64,000 nt of DNA from G965216255 sp965216255 (lineage in GTDB: Bacteria; Bacteroidota; Rhodothermia; Rhodothermales; Bin80): positions 1,798,001 to 1,862,000 of the forward strand of contig OZ244148.1 of the NCBI GenBank assembly GCA_965216255.1, written 5' to 3'. The notes under the pieces were generated by a model. The model made no database searches. It saw only the letters and a list, made by a program, of their open reading frames with translations, and was not told the origin of the DNA. Positions 8,890 to 18,202 of this stretch are shown here, in pieces; the first letter of the stretch is position 1, and each line of letters starts with the position of its first letter. The position numbers and the translations under genes were made by a program.

Positions 8890-9539
8890 CATGTTGTTAC
8901 CTCCATAAACCGCCTTGGTCGCTACCAACTGAAACGACAGCTGTTGCGTGGGATTCGCACCCACAAGGAAGAAGCGCCTTATCACGGCGCACGTAGAGTC
9001 GGCGGGAGGCGCACCTGCCGTAGGATCCGGTGGCTTGTCCGTCGCTTTCGCTCCGGGCCGCAGTCCGGCTTCCCTAACCGTGTTTCCTCCCGCCGCTCAC
9101 CGAACCGGGCGTGCGGCACTACCGCACCCGGCTCTCCAGGCGGATCATGCAACTCGCACTCGGACAACGGCGTCGCCCCATGGAGCTTCTCCTGTTCAAA
9201 GACTTGCACGGTCCCTGTTTCCACTCCATGACTTGAGTCCGTTGATCATCAGGCCTGTTTACGCCCTGATAACACCCCGTGGCGTGCCTAGCATGCCACA
9301 TGGCTCCTTCACTTTCGCATGTGATGCCGCCGAGGTCTCCGACCATTTACCGGTTTAGTAGGTCTCTGCCAATGCCGTGGCCTTTCCCTCTACGAACATC
9401 GCTCCGCACCTGCGGCCCCTTTCCTCCACGGGCATTACCCCGTCTCTACGGTACTACGGGCCACTCCGCCACCCTCTCGGCCCGGCCTGACCCTTGCGGG
9501 CTTCCGGTTGGTGTGTGCTACACCGCCGTCAGGGCTTCC

Positions 9540-10208
9540 ATCGCGGTAGGCCCCGGGTTTCCCCGGGGCCCCCGCACAGATCCGGACGTGCCCGTTAAGG
9601 CATCCGGCTCCTCCCTCAGGTCGCGCCGCCGCGCATGACGTTAATGGGCCGGCTAACCAACCCATAGCCGTAACCGAACCATCCCATGTGACACACGAAG
9701 TCCGGCTCTGCGTCCGGGGTGTGTTGGGTTGTCCGATTTCCCCTCGGGTGCGACGCTTCGCTCCACCAACTCCTCCGCGCGGTCCTCCGCGCTTTGTTCG
9801 CCGGCTTCATCGCTACTATCATCGCATCTGACTCCTCCTCGCCGTTCATCCTCCGCTCGGCAATGCCTTGGCTTTGGCGGCCCCGCCCTAAGCGCTGGGC
9901 AGCGAGGAGGCCTCCCAGGTCCCAACCTTGTACGTACATACGTGCCTGAGTTCTTGGACGCCGCGGAGCCCTCTTGAACCTCACCATATCGGTCCAATCA
10001 GTATTGCCTTCAGCCAACACGAGGACTTCGGCACTCCGAACAATGGTCCTTTCGGCGCTCATTAGCTCCGCCCATATGCGCCCCTGCCGACGCTTCGCCC
10101 GTTCCCTCACGAGAACGACCGCACGGCTTGGGGAGAGATATGGATTGGTTATATCCTTTACCACAGAGGACTTACACCTCCTGTACTTGGCCAGTTAGCC
10201 TGGCGCAC
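9540..10208 (-). mobile_element. Beta3, ORF-less group II intron (669 bp) at alpha-prime site 2
   Basis: Complete copy with 5' GTGCGCC at 10208 and 3' CGAT at 9540. The 5' exon ends GGCAACACG, and EBS1 at 10015-10021 reads CGTGTTG, a perfect seven-base complement of CAACACG. Small substitutions relative to beta1 (for example near 9717 and 9773) show it is not an assembly duplicate. Confidence 0.9.
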
Positions 10209-10677
10209 CGTGTTGCCACTCCTTCCATCTTGCATGCATGCCAGTGCCAGTACCCCGGCGGAAATAGACCGGTGCACGTGTCGTTCTCTTCCCGGTCTAC
10301 CCGCGGCCTTCCCCATGACACCGGAGGGTCGGCTTCCGCATTGCCCTTTTCGAGGCCTGCTCGGCATTCACTGCGCGTTCCGGCCTGCATGCTCGCTAAA
10401 TCGCCTAAGCGATCCTTTTGCCAAAGTGCTTCAGTCATCGCGGTAGGCCCCGGGTTTCCCCGGGGCCCCCGCACAGATCCGGACGTGCCCGTTAAGGCAT
10501 CCGGCTCCTCCCTCAGGTCGCGCCGCCGCGCATGACGTTAATGGGCCGGCTAACCAACCCATAGCCGTAACCGAACCATCCCATGTGACACACGAAGTCC
10601 GGCTCTGCGTCCGTAGAGTCGGCGGGAGGCGCACCTGCCGTAGGATCCGGTGGCTTGTCCGTCGCTTTCGCTCCGGG

Positions 10678-12600
10678 ATCGCGGTAGGGACCCAGGTTGC
10701 CCCGGGCCCCCCGCACAGATCCGGGCATGCACGTTAATGCACCCGGCTCCTCCCTTGGGTTGCGCCGACGCGCGTGACGGCAAATCGTGCGTCCGGCCAT
10801 GGGTGACGAACATGCGGCTTCGGCCAATACTTCGTGGCTAACAGGCCGATACGCTCCAACGACGTTTGATCCTTCTGGGATCGTCGCCGTAGCACTTTCA
10901 GCCATATCCAGCGAAGGCGGCGGTAACATCGCTGTAAGTAAGGATAGCTCGTCGGAACGGCATAGTAATTCAGCCACCCATTGAGCACCCGACCCAGCCA
11001 GCGACCCGTCTCATGCACATTCATGTGCATTCGTTGGACCAACCCTTCCTTCACCCGCTTCAGAAAGCGGGACATCCGTTTGGCAATGGGTTTGCGACCT
11101 ATTCCGAAGCGCCCCTTCCGGTCCTTACGGCAATAGTGCGTAAAGCCCAGAAAATCGAACGTCTCCGGTCGGCGTTCGCCCTGTCTCCTGCGGTTGTGAT
11201 CTGCAAATCGCCCAAACTCCAGCAGTCGTGTCTTGCCTGGATGCAGGCTAAGCCCGAAATGATCGAGCCGCTCTTGCAGGTCTTGCAGGAAACGTTGTGC
11301 CTCCCATCTGTGCTGGAAACATACCACGAAGTCATCCGCATAGCGGATGATGTATGCCTCTCCCACTATCCTCTGTGATGAACGCCACGCCTGAAACCAG
11401 CAGTCCAGCACGTAATGAAGGTAGATATTGGCAAGAATCGGAGAGATCACCGCACCCTGCGGCGTTCCCTGCTCACTCTCCTGCCATACCTGCCCCTCCA
11501 TCACCCCTGCCTTCAACCACTTGATGATCAGGCGTATCACGCGCTTATCTCCGATACGGTGCTCCAGGAATCGGATCAACCAATCCTGGTCTACCATGTC
11601 GAAGAACTTGCGGATGTCGGCGTCCACGATGAAGCGGACCTGCCGACGCTCAATCACGTAGGCCAGAGCGTCGAGCGCATCATGTGCGCCACGCCCCGGC
11701 CTAAACCCGTAGCTAAACCCGTGAAACTCCGCCTCATAAATGGGCGTCAGGATGCACTCCACGACCGCTTTCTGGACGACCTTGTCTTCCAGTGCGGCGA
11801 TACCGAGCGGTCGTTCACCTCCATCCGGCTTGGGTATGTATACCCGCCGGGAGGGGGTCGCTCGGTACGCTCCACGGTGCACACGATCGCATAGGTCCAC
11901 CAAGCGGTTTTCCAATCCATCCGCGTACTCCTGCCACGTCACGCCGTCTGCCCCCGCCGCCGCATCGCGCTTAAGCGCGTAGAATGCGGCCCGAAGGGAG
12001 TCGACATTGACATGATGTAAGAGCGTCATGAGGCGTTCCTGTGGGTTCCGCTTCACGCATTGCCGTAACCAGTCCATCCCCTGTGACACGCGCTCCCAAT
12101 TCTGCGCTTGGTACGTGTGTGGACTTTCTGGTTTCCCCTTGGGTACAGTCCTTCGCTCCAGCTGCTCCGCCGGGGATCTCTCCCCGTTGTTCGCAGCCTT
12201 CGTCGCTACTATGACTGTATCTGACTCCTTCATCTCGTCCATCTCCGGCTTTGGAGCAAGCTCCTTCCCGTTGCGGCCCTGCACAACAGCAGGGCGAGAT
12301 GAAGGCCTCCCAGGTCCCGACAAGACACGTACGTACGTCCATGGGTTCTTCGACACCGCGGGCCTGGTACTCTCTCACCATAGCGAGAGTATCCATGTTG
12401 CCTTCGACTCTGAGGAAAGCCTCGGCGACCCGAATATTGCCTCTTTCGGTGCTCAATAGCCCTGACCGCACGCACCGCTACCGACGCTTCGCTGCCATCC
12501 TCACGAATGACAACGCACGGCTCGCGGAGATATGTGCTGGGTTGTAGCTTCATATCACGGGACTTGCACCCGCTGTGTCTTGCCAGTTCGCCTGGCGCAC
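10678..12600 (-). mobile_element. Delta, RT-encoding group II intron (1,923 bp)
   Basis: The 5' end is GTGCGCCAGGCGAACTGGC at 12600 and the 3' end CCCTACCGCGAT at 10678, clearly related to beta at both ends. It carries the reverse transcriptase at 10734-12356. EBS1 candidate: the + strand reads CTGAGG at 12410-12415, so the intron RNA has CCTCAG, six bases complementary to the 5' exon CTGAGG. This lies 190 nt from the 5' end, nearly the same place as the beta EBS1 (193 nt). Beta looks like a shortened relative of this intron from which the RT has been deleted. Confidence 0.9.
10734..12356 (-). CDS. ltrA: Group II intron-encoded reverse transcriptase/maturase, intact
   Basis: The frame is 540 codons. 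RT motifs are in order: GADGVTWQEY (RT1), YIPKPDGGERPLGIAALEDKVVQ (RT2), FSYGFRPGRGAHDAL (RT2a/3), FIVDADIRKFFDMVD (RT3), GTPQGAVISPILANIYLHY (RT4) and IIRYADDFVV (RT5, catalytic YADD), followed by FLGFTHYCRKDRKGRFGIGRK and the maturase X domain with GRVLNGWLNYYAVP. No C-terminal HNH endonuclease is visible. The true start is probably downstream of ATG 12356, because the first 60 or so codons lie in domain I sequence shared with the ORF-less beta. The stop TAA lies in the loop of domain V. As the only intact RT in the window it is the obvious candidate to mobilise beta and perhaps the other families in trans; that is inference. Confidence 0.93.
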   Translation of the reverse strand: MSKNPWTYVRVLSGPGRPSSRPAVVQGRNGKELAPKPEMDEMKESDTVIVATKAANNGERSPAEQLERRTVPKGKPESPHTYQAQNWERVSQGMDWLRQCVKRNPQERLMTLLHHVNVDSLRAAFYALKRDAAAGADGVTWQEYADGLENRLVDLCDRVHRGAYRATPSRRVYIPKPDGGERPLGIAALEDKVVQKAVVECILTPIYEAEFHGFSYGFRPGRGAHDALDALAYVIERRQVRFIVDADIRKFFDMVDQDWLIRFLEHRIGDKRVIRLIIKWLKAGVMEGQVWQESEQGTPQGAVISPILANIYLHYVLDCWFQAWRSSQRIVGEAYIIRYADDFVVCFQHRWEAQRFLQDLQERLDHFGLSLHPGKTRLLEFGRFADHNRRRQGERRPETFDFLGFTHYCRKDRKGRFGIGRKPIAKRMSRFLKRVKEGLVQRMHMNVHETGRWLGRVLNGWLNYYAVPTSYPYLQRCYRRLRWIWLKVLRRRSQKDQTSLERIGLLATKYWPKPHVRHPWPDARFAVTRVGATQGRSRVH

Positions 12601-14009
12601 CCTCAGTCCGGCTTCCCTAACCGTGTTTCCTCCCGCCGCTCACCGAACCGGGCGTGCGGCACTACCGCACCCGGCTCTCCAGGCGGATCATGCAACTCGC
12701 ACTCGGACAACGGCGTCGCCCCATGGAGCTTCTCCTGTTCAAAGACTTGCACGGTCCCTGTTTCCACTCCATGACTTGAGTCCGTTGATCATCAGGCCTG
12801 TTTACGCCCTGATAACACCCCGTGGCGTGCCTAGCATGCCACATGGCTCCTTCACTTTCGCATGTGATGCCGCCGAGGTCTCCGACCATTTACCGGTTTA
12901 GTAGGTCTCTGCCAATGCCGTGGCCTTTCCCTCTACGAACATCGCTCCGCACCTGCGGCCCCTTTCCTCCACGGGCATTACCCCGTCTCTACGGTACTAC
13001 GGGCCACTCCGCCACCCTCTCGGCCCGGCCTGACCCTTGCGGGCTTCCGGTTGGTGTGTGCTACACCGCCGTCAGGGCTTCCCGTGTTGCCACTCCTTCC
13101 ATCTTGCATGCATGCCAGTGCCAGTACCCCGGCGGAAATAGACCGGTGCACGTGTCGTTCTCTTCCCGGTCTACCAGCGGCCTTCCCCATGACACCGGAG
13201 GGTCGGCTTCCGCATTGCCCTTTTCGAGGCCTGCTCGGCATTCACTGCGCGTTCCGGCCTGCATGCTCGCTAAATCGCCTAAGCGATCCTTTTGCCAAAG
13301 TGCTTCAGTCCATGTTGTTACCTCCATAAACCGCCTTGGTCGCTACCAACTGAAACGACAGCTGTTGCGTGGGATTCGCACCCACAAGGAAGAAGCGCCT
13401 TATCACGGCGCACGGCGTGTGTTGGGTTGTCCGATTTCCCCTCGGGTGCGACGCTTCGCTCCACCAACTCCGCCGCGCGGTCCTCCGCGCTTTGTTCGCC
13501 GGCTTCATCGCTACTATCATCGCATCTGACTCCTCCTCGCCGTTCATCCTCCGCTCGGCAATGCCTTGGCTTTGGCGGCCCCGCCCTAAGCGCTGGGCAG
13601 CGAGGAGGCCTCCCAGGTCCCAACCTTGTACGTACATACGTGCCTGAGTTCTTGGACGCCGCGGAGCCCTCTTGAACCTCACCATATCGGTCCAATCAGT
13701 ATTGCCTTCAGCCAACATGAGGACTTCGGCACTCCGAACAATGGTCCTTTCGGCGCTCATTAGCTCCGCCCATATGCACCCCTGCCGACGCTTCGCCCGT
13801 TCCCTCACGAGAACGACCGCACGGCTTGGGGAGAGATATGGATTGGTTATATCCTTTACCACAGAGGACTTACACCTCCTGTACTTGGCCAGTTAGCCTG
13901 GCGCACCATGTTGTTACCTCCATAAACCGCCTTGGTCGCTACCAACTGAAACGACAGCTGTTGCGTGGGATTCGCACCCACAAGGAAGAAGCGCCTTATC
14001 ACGGCGCAC

Positions 14010-14502
14010 GGTGTGTGTTGGGTTGTCCGATTTCCCCTCGGGTGCGACGCTTCGCTCCACCAACTCCGCCGCGCGGTCCTCCGCGCTTTGTTCGCCGGCT
14101 TCATCGCTACTATCATCGCATCTGACTCCTCCTCGCCGTTCATCCTCCGCTCGGCAATGCCTTGGCTTTGGCGGCCCCGCCCTAAGCGCTGGGCAGCGAG
14201 GAGGCCTCCCAGGTCCCAACCTTGTACGTACATACGTGCCTGAGTTCTTGGACGCCGCGGAGCCCTCTTGAACCTCACCATATCGGTCCAATCAGTATTG
14301 CCTTCAGCCAACACGAGGACTTCGGCACTCCGAACAATGGTCCTTTCGGCGCTCATTAGCTCCGCCCATATGCACCCCTGCCGACGCTTCGCCCGTTCCC
14401 TCACGAGAACGACCGCACGGCTTGGGGAGAGATATGGATTGGTTATATCCTTTACCACAGAGGACTTACACCTCCTGTACTTGGCCAGTTAGCCTGGCGC
14501 AC
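14010..14502 (-). mobile_element. Beta5, 5' part (493 bp) at alpha-prime site 2
   Basis: 5' end GTGCGCC at 14502, flanked by ...GGCAACACG of alpha'b. EBS1 at 14309-14315 is CGTGTTG and matches that flank. It is interrupted at ...CCCAACACACACC by alpha'c; the corresponding 3' part is missing or shared with the single block at 6834-7005. Confidence 0.85.
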
Positions 14503-15502
14503 CGTGTTGCCACTCCTTCCATCTTGCATGCATGCCAGTGCCAGTACCCCGGCGGAAATAGACCGGTGCACGTGTCGTTCTCTTCCCGGTCTACCAGCGG
14601 CCTTCCCCATGACACCGGAGGGTCGGCTTCCGCATTGCCCTTTTCGAGGCCTGCTCGGCATTCACTGCGCGTTCCGGCCTGCATGCTCGCTAAATCGCCT
14701 AAGCGATCCTTTTGCCAAAGTGCTTCAGTCATCGCGGTAGGCCCCGGGTTTCCCCGGGCCCCCCGCACAGATCCGGACGTGCCCGTTAAGGCATCCGGCT
14801 CCTCCCTCAGGTCGCGCCGCCGCGCATGACGTTAATGGGCCGGCTAACCAACCCATAGCCGTAACCGAACCATCCCATGTGACACACGAAGTCCGGCTCT
14901 GCGTCCGGTATGTGTTGGGTTGTCCGATTTCCCCTCGGGTGCGACGCTTCGCTCCACCAACTCCGCCGCACGATCCTCCGCGCTTTGTTCGCCGGCTTCA
15001 TCGCTACTATCATCGCATCTGACTCCTCCTCGCCGTTCATCCTCCGCTCGGCAATGCCTTGGCTTTGGCGGCCCCGCCCTAAGCGCTGGGCAGCGAGGAG
15101 GCCTCCCAGGTCCCAACCTTGTACGTACATACGTGCCTGAGTTCTTGGACGCCGCGGAGCCCTCTTGAACCTCACCATATCGGTCCAATCAGTATTGCCT
15201 TCAGCCAACATGAGGACTTCGGCACTCCGAACAATGGTCCTTTCGGCGCTCATTAGCTCCGCCCATATGCACCCCTGCCGACGCTTCGCCCGTTCCCTCA
15301 CGAGAACGACCGCACGGCTTGGGGAGAGATATGGATTGGTTATATCCTTTACCACAGAGGACTTACACCTCCTGTACTTGGCCAGTTAGCCTGGCGCACC
15401 ATGTTGTTACCTCCATAAACCGCCTTGGTCGCTACCAACTGAAACGACAGCTGTTGCGTGGGATTCGCACCCACAAGGAAGAAGCGCCTTATCACGGCGC
15501 AC
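14503..15502 (-). mobile_element. Alpha'b, 5' and middle blocks, containing beta6
   Basis: The blocks are 15400-15502 (5' end) and 14503-14730 (middle). The 3' block with domains V-VI is absent, so this copy could not splice. Its 5' end directly follows the 3' end of alpha'a with no intervening base. Confidence 0.82.
14731..15399 (-). mobile_element. Beta6, ORF-less group II intron (669 bp) at alpha-prime site 1
   Basis: Complete copy. The 5' exon ends GTAACAACATG, and EBS1 at 15206-15212 is CATGTTG, a perfect match. Private substitutions near 14750, 14909 and 14970 distinguish it from the other copies. Confidence 0.9.
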
Positions 15503-16277
15503 GTAGAGTCGGCGGGAGGCGCACCTGCCGTAGGATCCGGTGGCTTGTCCGTCGCTTTCGCTCCGGGCCGCAGTCCGGCTTCCCTAACCGTGTTTCCTCC
15601 CGCCGCTCACCGAACCGGGCGTGCGGCACTACCGCACCCGGCTCTCCAGGCGGATCATGCAACTCGCACTCGGACAACGGCGTCGCCCCATGGAGCTTCT
15701 CCTGTTCCAAGACTTGCACGGTCCCTGTTTCCACTCCATGACTTGAGTCCGTTGATCATCAGGCCTGTTTACGCCCTGATAACACCCCGTGGCGTGCCTA
15801 GCATGCCACATGGCTCCTTCACTTTCGCATGTGATGCCGCCGAGGTCTCCGACCATTTACCGGTTTAGTAGGTCTCTGCCAATGCCGTGGCCTTTCCCTC
15901 TACGAACATCGCTCCGCACCTGCGGCCCCTTTCCTCCACGGGCATTACCCCGTCTCTACGGTACTACGGGCCACTCCGCCACCCTCTCGGCCCGGCCTGA
16001 CCCTTGCGGGCTTCCGGTTGGTGTGTGCTACACCGCCGTCAGGGCTTCCCGTGTTGCCACTCCTTCCATCTTGCATGCATGCCAGTGCCAGTACCCCGGC
16101 GGAAATAGACCGGTGCACGTGTCGTTCTCTTCCCGGTCTACCAGCGGCCTTCCCCATGACACCGGAGGGTCGGCTTCCGCATTGCCCTTTTCGAGGCCTG
16201 CTCGGCATTCACTGCGCGTTCCGGCCTGCATGCTCGCTAAATCGCCTAAGCGATCCTTTTGCCAAAGTGCTTCAGTC

Positions 16278-17606
16278 ATCGATCGGGATAGGTGGGGGCC
16301 TCACGGCCCCCACCCCCCCACACCACCGTGCGTACGGGTCCGTACACGGCGGTTCAATGGACTTGAGCAAACCGACTTGGGTGCCAGGGCCACCAGGCCG
16401 CTACGTGCCGGGAGTTCGGATTCGGGTTGCGCCGTGCGAACTTCGGTCCCTTCCCCACGGGCACCGCCGGATTCACCGGGGCTGTCCCACGCAAAAGGCA
16501 GCGTTAGCTGGATTTTCTGCCGCATTGCTCGCATGAGCTTGCCGTCCTACTACCCCTGTCCATTGTTCGGGCCTTCGTCGGCTAAGCCGACTACTATGCC
16601 CTCTGCTGACTTCTGCGTTGCGGTCACGTGCCTTACGACACGCTCAGTCCGGCTTAGCCGGACACAACGCAGATCTCCCAGGGTAAGACCAACCGCCTTC
16701 CCTGCACACCCGCCGAATCTACCACCCCGACGCATAGATGACGCGGACTTTGCGATAACCGGCTCGCTCGTCCGATCGGGTAGGCCTCGTATTCGGTTCT
16801 TGTTCATCGGGTCGCAGGTTTGCTCCACGCTTCCTTCAGACCCCGCCTCACGACGACGCCCTTGCGCTTCGCTAATCCTTCGCCGCCATCTGGCTGGATA
16901 GAGGACTTGCACCTCCAAGCTGTTGATCATGCCTGGCACACCGGTAGGCCCCGGGTTTCCCCGGGGCCCCCGCACAGATCCGGACGTGCCCGTTAAGGCA
17001 TCCGGCTCCTCCCTCAGGTCGCGCCGCCGCGCATGACGTTAATGGGCCGGCTAACCAACCCATAGCCGTAACCGAACCATCCCATGTGACACACGAAGTC
17101 CGGCTCTGCGTCCGGCGTGTGTTGGGTTGTCCGATTTCCCCTCGGGTGCGACGCTTCGCTCCACCAACTCCGCCGCGCGGTCCTCCGCGCTTTGTTCGCC
17201 GGCTTCATCGCTACTATCATCGCATCTGACTCCTCCTCGCCGTTCATCCTCCGCTCGGCAATGCCTTGGCTTTGGCGGCCCCGCCCTAAGCGCTGGGCAG
17301 CGAGGAGGCCTCCCAGGTCCCAACCTTGTACGTACATACGTGCCTGAGTTCTTGGACGCCGCGGAGCCCTCTTGAACCTCACCATATCGGTCCAATCAGT
17401 ATTGCCTTCAGCCAACATGAGGACTTCGGCACTCCGAACAATGGTCCTTTCGGCGCTCATTAGCTCCGCCCATATGCACCCCTGCCGACGCTTCGCCCGT
17501 TCCCTCACGAGAACGACCGCACGGCTTGGGGAGAGATATGGATTGGTTATATCCTTTACCACAGAGGACTTACACCTCCTGTACTTGGCCAGTTAGCCTG
17601 GCGCAC
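16278..17606 (-). mobile_element. Beta7, ORF-less group II intron at alpha-prime site 1, containing gamma2
   Basis: The blocks are 16942-17606 and the terminal CGAT at 16278-16281, totalling 669 bp. EBS1 at 17413-17419 is CATGTTG and matches the CAACATG flank. Gamma2 separates ...CCTACCG from CGAT, as gamma1 does in the other interrupted beta. Confidence 0.9.
16282..16941 (-). mobile_element. Gamma2, ORF-less group II intron (660 bp), uninterrupted
   Basis: The 5' end is GTGTGCCAGGC at 16941 and the 3' end CCTATCCCGAT at 16282. It carries the same domain V and VI hairpins as gamma1. It preserves the empty IS110 target ATGCCCTCTGCTGAC near 16599. No protein frame in it is credible. Confidence 0.88.
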
Positions 17607-17709
17607 CATGTTGTTACCTCCATAAACCGCCTTGGTCGCTACCAACTGAAACGACAGCTGTTGCGTGGGATTCGCACCCACAAGGAAGAAGCGCCTTATC
17701 ACGGCGCAC

Positions 17710-18202
17710 GGTGTGTGTTGGGTTGTCCGATTTCCCCTCGGGTGCGACGCTTCGCTCCACCAACTCCGCCACACGGTCCCCCGCGCTTTGTTCGCCGGCT
17801 TCATCGCTACTATCATCGCATCTGACTCCTCCTCGCCGTTCATCCTCCGCTCGGCAATGCCTTGGCTTTGGCGGCCCCGCCCTAAGCGCTGGGCAACGAG
17901 GAGGCCTCCCAGGTCCCAACCTTGTACGTACATACGTGCCTGAGTTCTTGGACGCCGCGGAGCCCTCTTGAACCTCACCATAGCGGTCCAATCAGTATTG
18001 CCTTCAGCCAACACGAGGACTTCGGCACTCCGAACAATAGTCCTTTCGGCGCTCATTAGCTCCGCCCATATGCACCCCTGCCGACGCTTCGCCCGTTCCC
18101 TCACGAGAACGACCGCACGGCTTGGGGAGAGATATGGATTGGTTATATCCTTTACCACAGAGGACTTACACCTCCTGTACTTGGCCAGTTAGCCTGGCGC
18201 AC
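17710..18202 (-). mobile_element. Beta8, 5' part (493 bp) inserted in alpha0
   Basis: 5' end at 18202, following alpha0 ...GTAGCAACACG. EBS1 at 18009-18015 is CGTGTTG and matches. It has several private substitutions (for example near 17770, 17780, 17895 and 17985), as expected for one of the oldest copies. It is interrupted by alpha'a at the usual site. Confidence 0.87.

Larger units (their letters stand above)
7006..8992 (-). mobile_element. Alpha'e, ORF-less group II intron with tandem beta2-beta1 inside and an internal deletion
   Basis: The blocks are 8890-8992 (5' end, GTGCGCCGTGATAAGGCGC) and 7006-7551 (domain V GAGCCGGGTGC...GCACGCCCGGTTC, extended domain VI, end CTCTAC). The 228-bp middle block present in the other alpha-prime copies is absent and is replaced by two head-to-tail beta introns. 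The 5' flank of beta2 is alpha-prime site 1 and the 3' flank of beta1 is site 2. Recombination between betas at the two sites therefore probably removed the middle block. Its 3' block is 1 bp shorter than the others (indel near 7190). Confidence 0.85.
10613..13413 (-). mobile_element. Alpha'd, ORF-less group II intron uninterrupted at sites 1 and 2, with delta in domain VI
   Basis: The blocks are 12601-13413 and 10613-10677, 878 bp without delta. This copy shows both beta sites empty: AACAACATG-GACTGAAG across 13310/13311 and GCAACACG-GGAAGCCC across 13082/13083. It is therefore the reference empty site for all beta insertions. Delta interrupts the extended domain VI between GGACTGAGG and CCCGGAGCG; the other alpha-prime copies read GGACTGCGG there. 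Confidence 0.9.
10437..13906 (-). mobile_element. Beta4, ORF-less group II intron at alpha-prime site 1, containing alpha'd
   Basis: The blocks are 13414-13906 (493 bp, 5') and 10437-10612 (176 bp, 3'), totalling 669 bp as in uninterrupted betas. Alpha'd is inserted between CCCAACACACGCC and GGACGCAGAG. The 5' exon is ...GTAACAACATG, and EBS1 (13713-13719) reads CATGTTG, a perfect match. Confidence 0.9.
8993..14009 (-). mobile_element. Alpha'c, ORF-less group II intron containing beta3 and beta4
   Basis: The blocks are 13907-14009 (5'), 10209-10436 (middle) and 8993-9539 (3'), together 878 bp when spliced in silico. Beta4 lies between the first two blocks (site 1, after AACAACATG). Beta3 lies between the last two (site 2, after GGCAACACG). 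It sits within beta5 after ...CCCAACACACACC, and its 3' end abuts the 5' end of alpha'e directly, giving a tandem alpha-prime pair. Confidence 0.87.
15503..17709 (-). mobile_element. Alpha'a, ORF-less group II intron (878 bp) containing beta7
   Basis: The blocks are 17607-17709 (5'), 16050-16277 (middle) and 15503-16049 (3'). Site 1 holds beta7; site 2 is uninterrupted (16049/16050). It is inserted in beta8 after ...CCCAACACACACC, and its 3' end abuts alpha'b. Confidence 0.88.

Noticed and set aside
15503..17709. EBS1/IBS1 pairing for alpha-prime into beta (candidate GGTGT against ACACC)
   Set aside because: A five-base match with one wobble in beta4 is too short to claim, and the homologous stretch in alpha2 does not pair with its own 5' exon.
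6834..18202. Many repeated open frames of 70-200 codons (for example the 182-codon minus-strand frame in every beta copy)
   Set aside because: They coincide with structured intron RNA, recur only because the introns recur, and part of the 182-codon frame is leftover RT leader sequence. No independent evidence of protein function.
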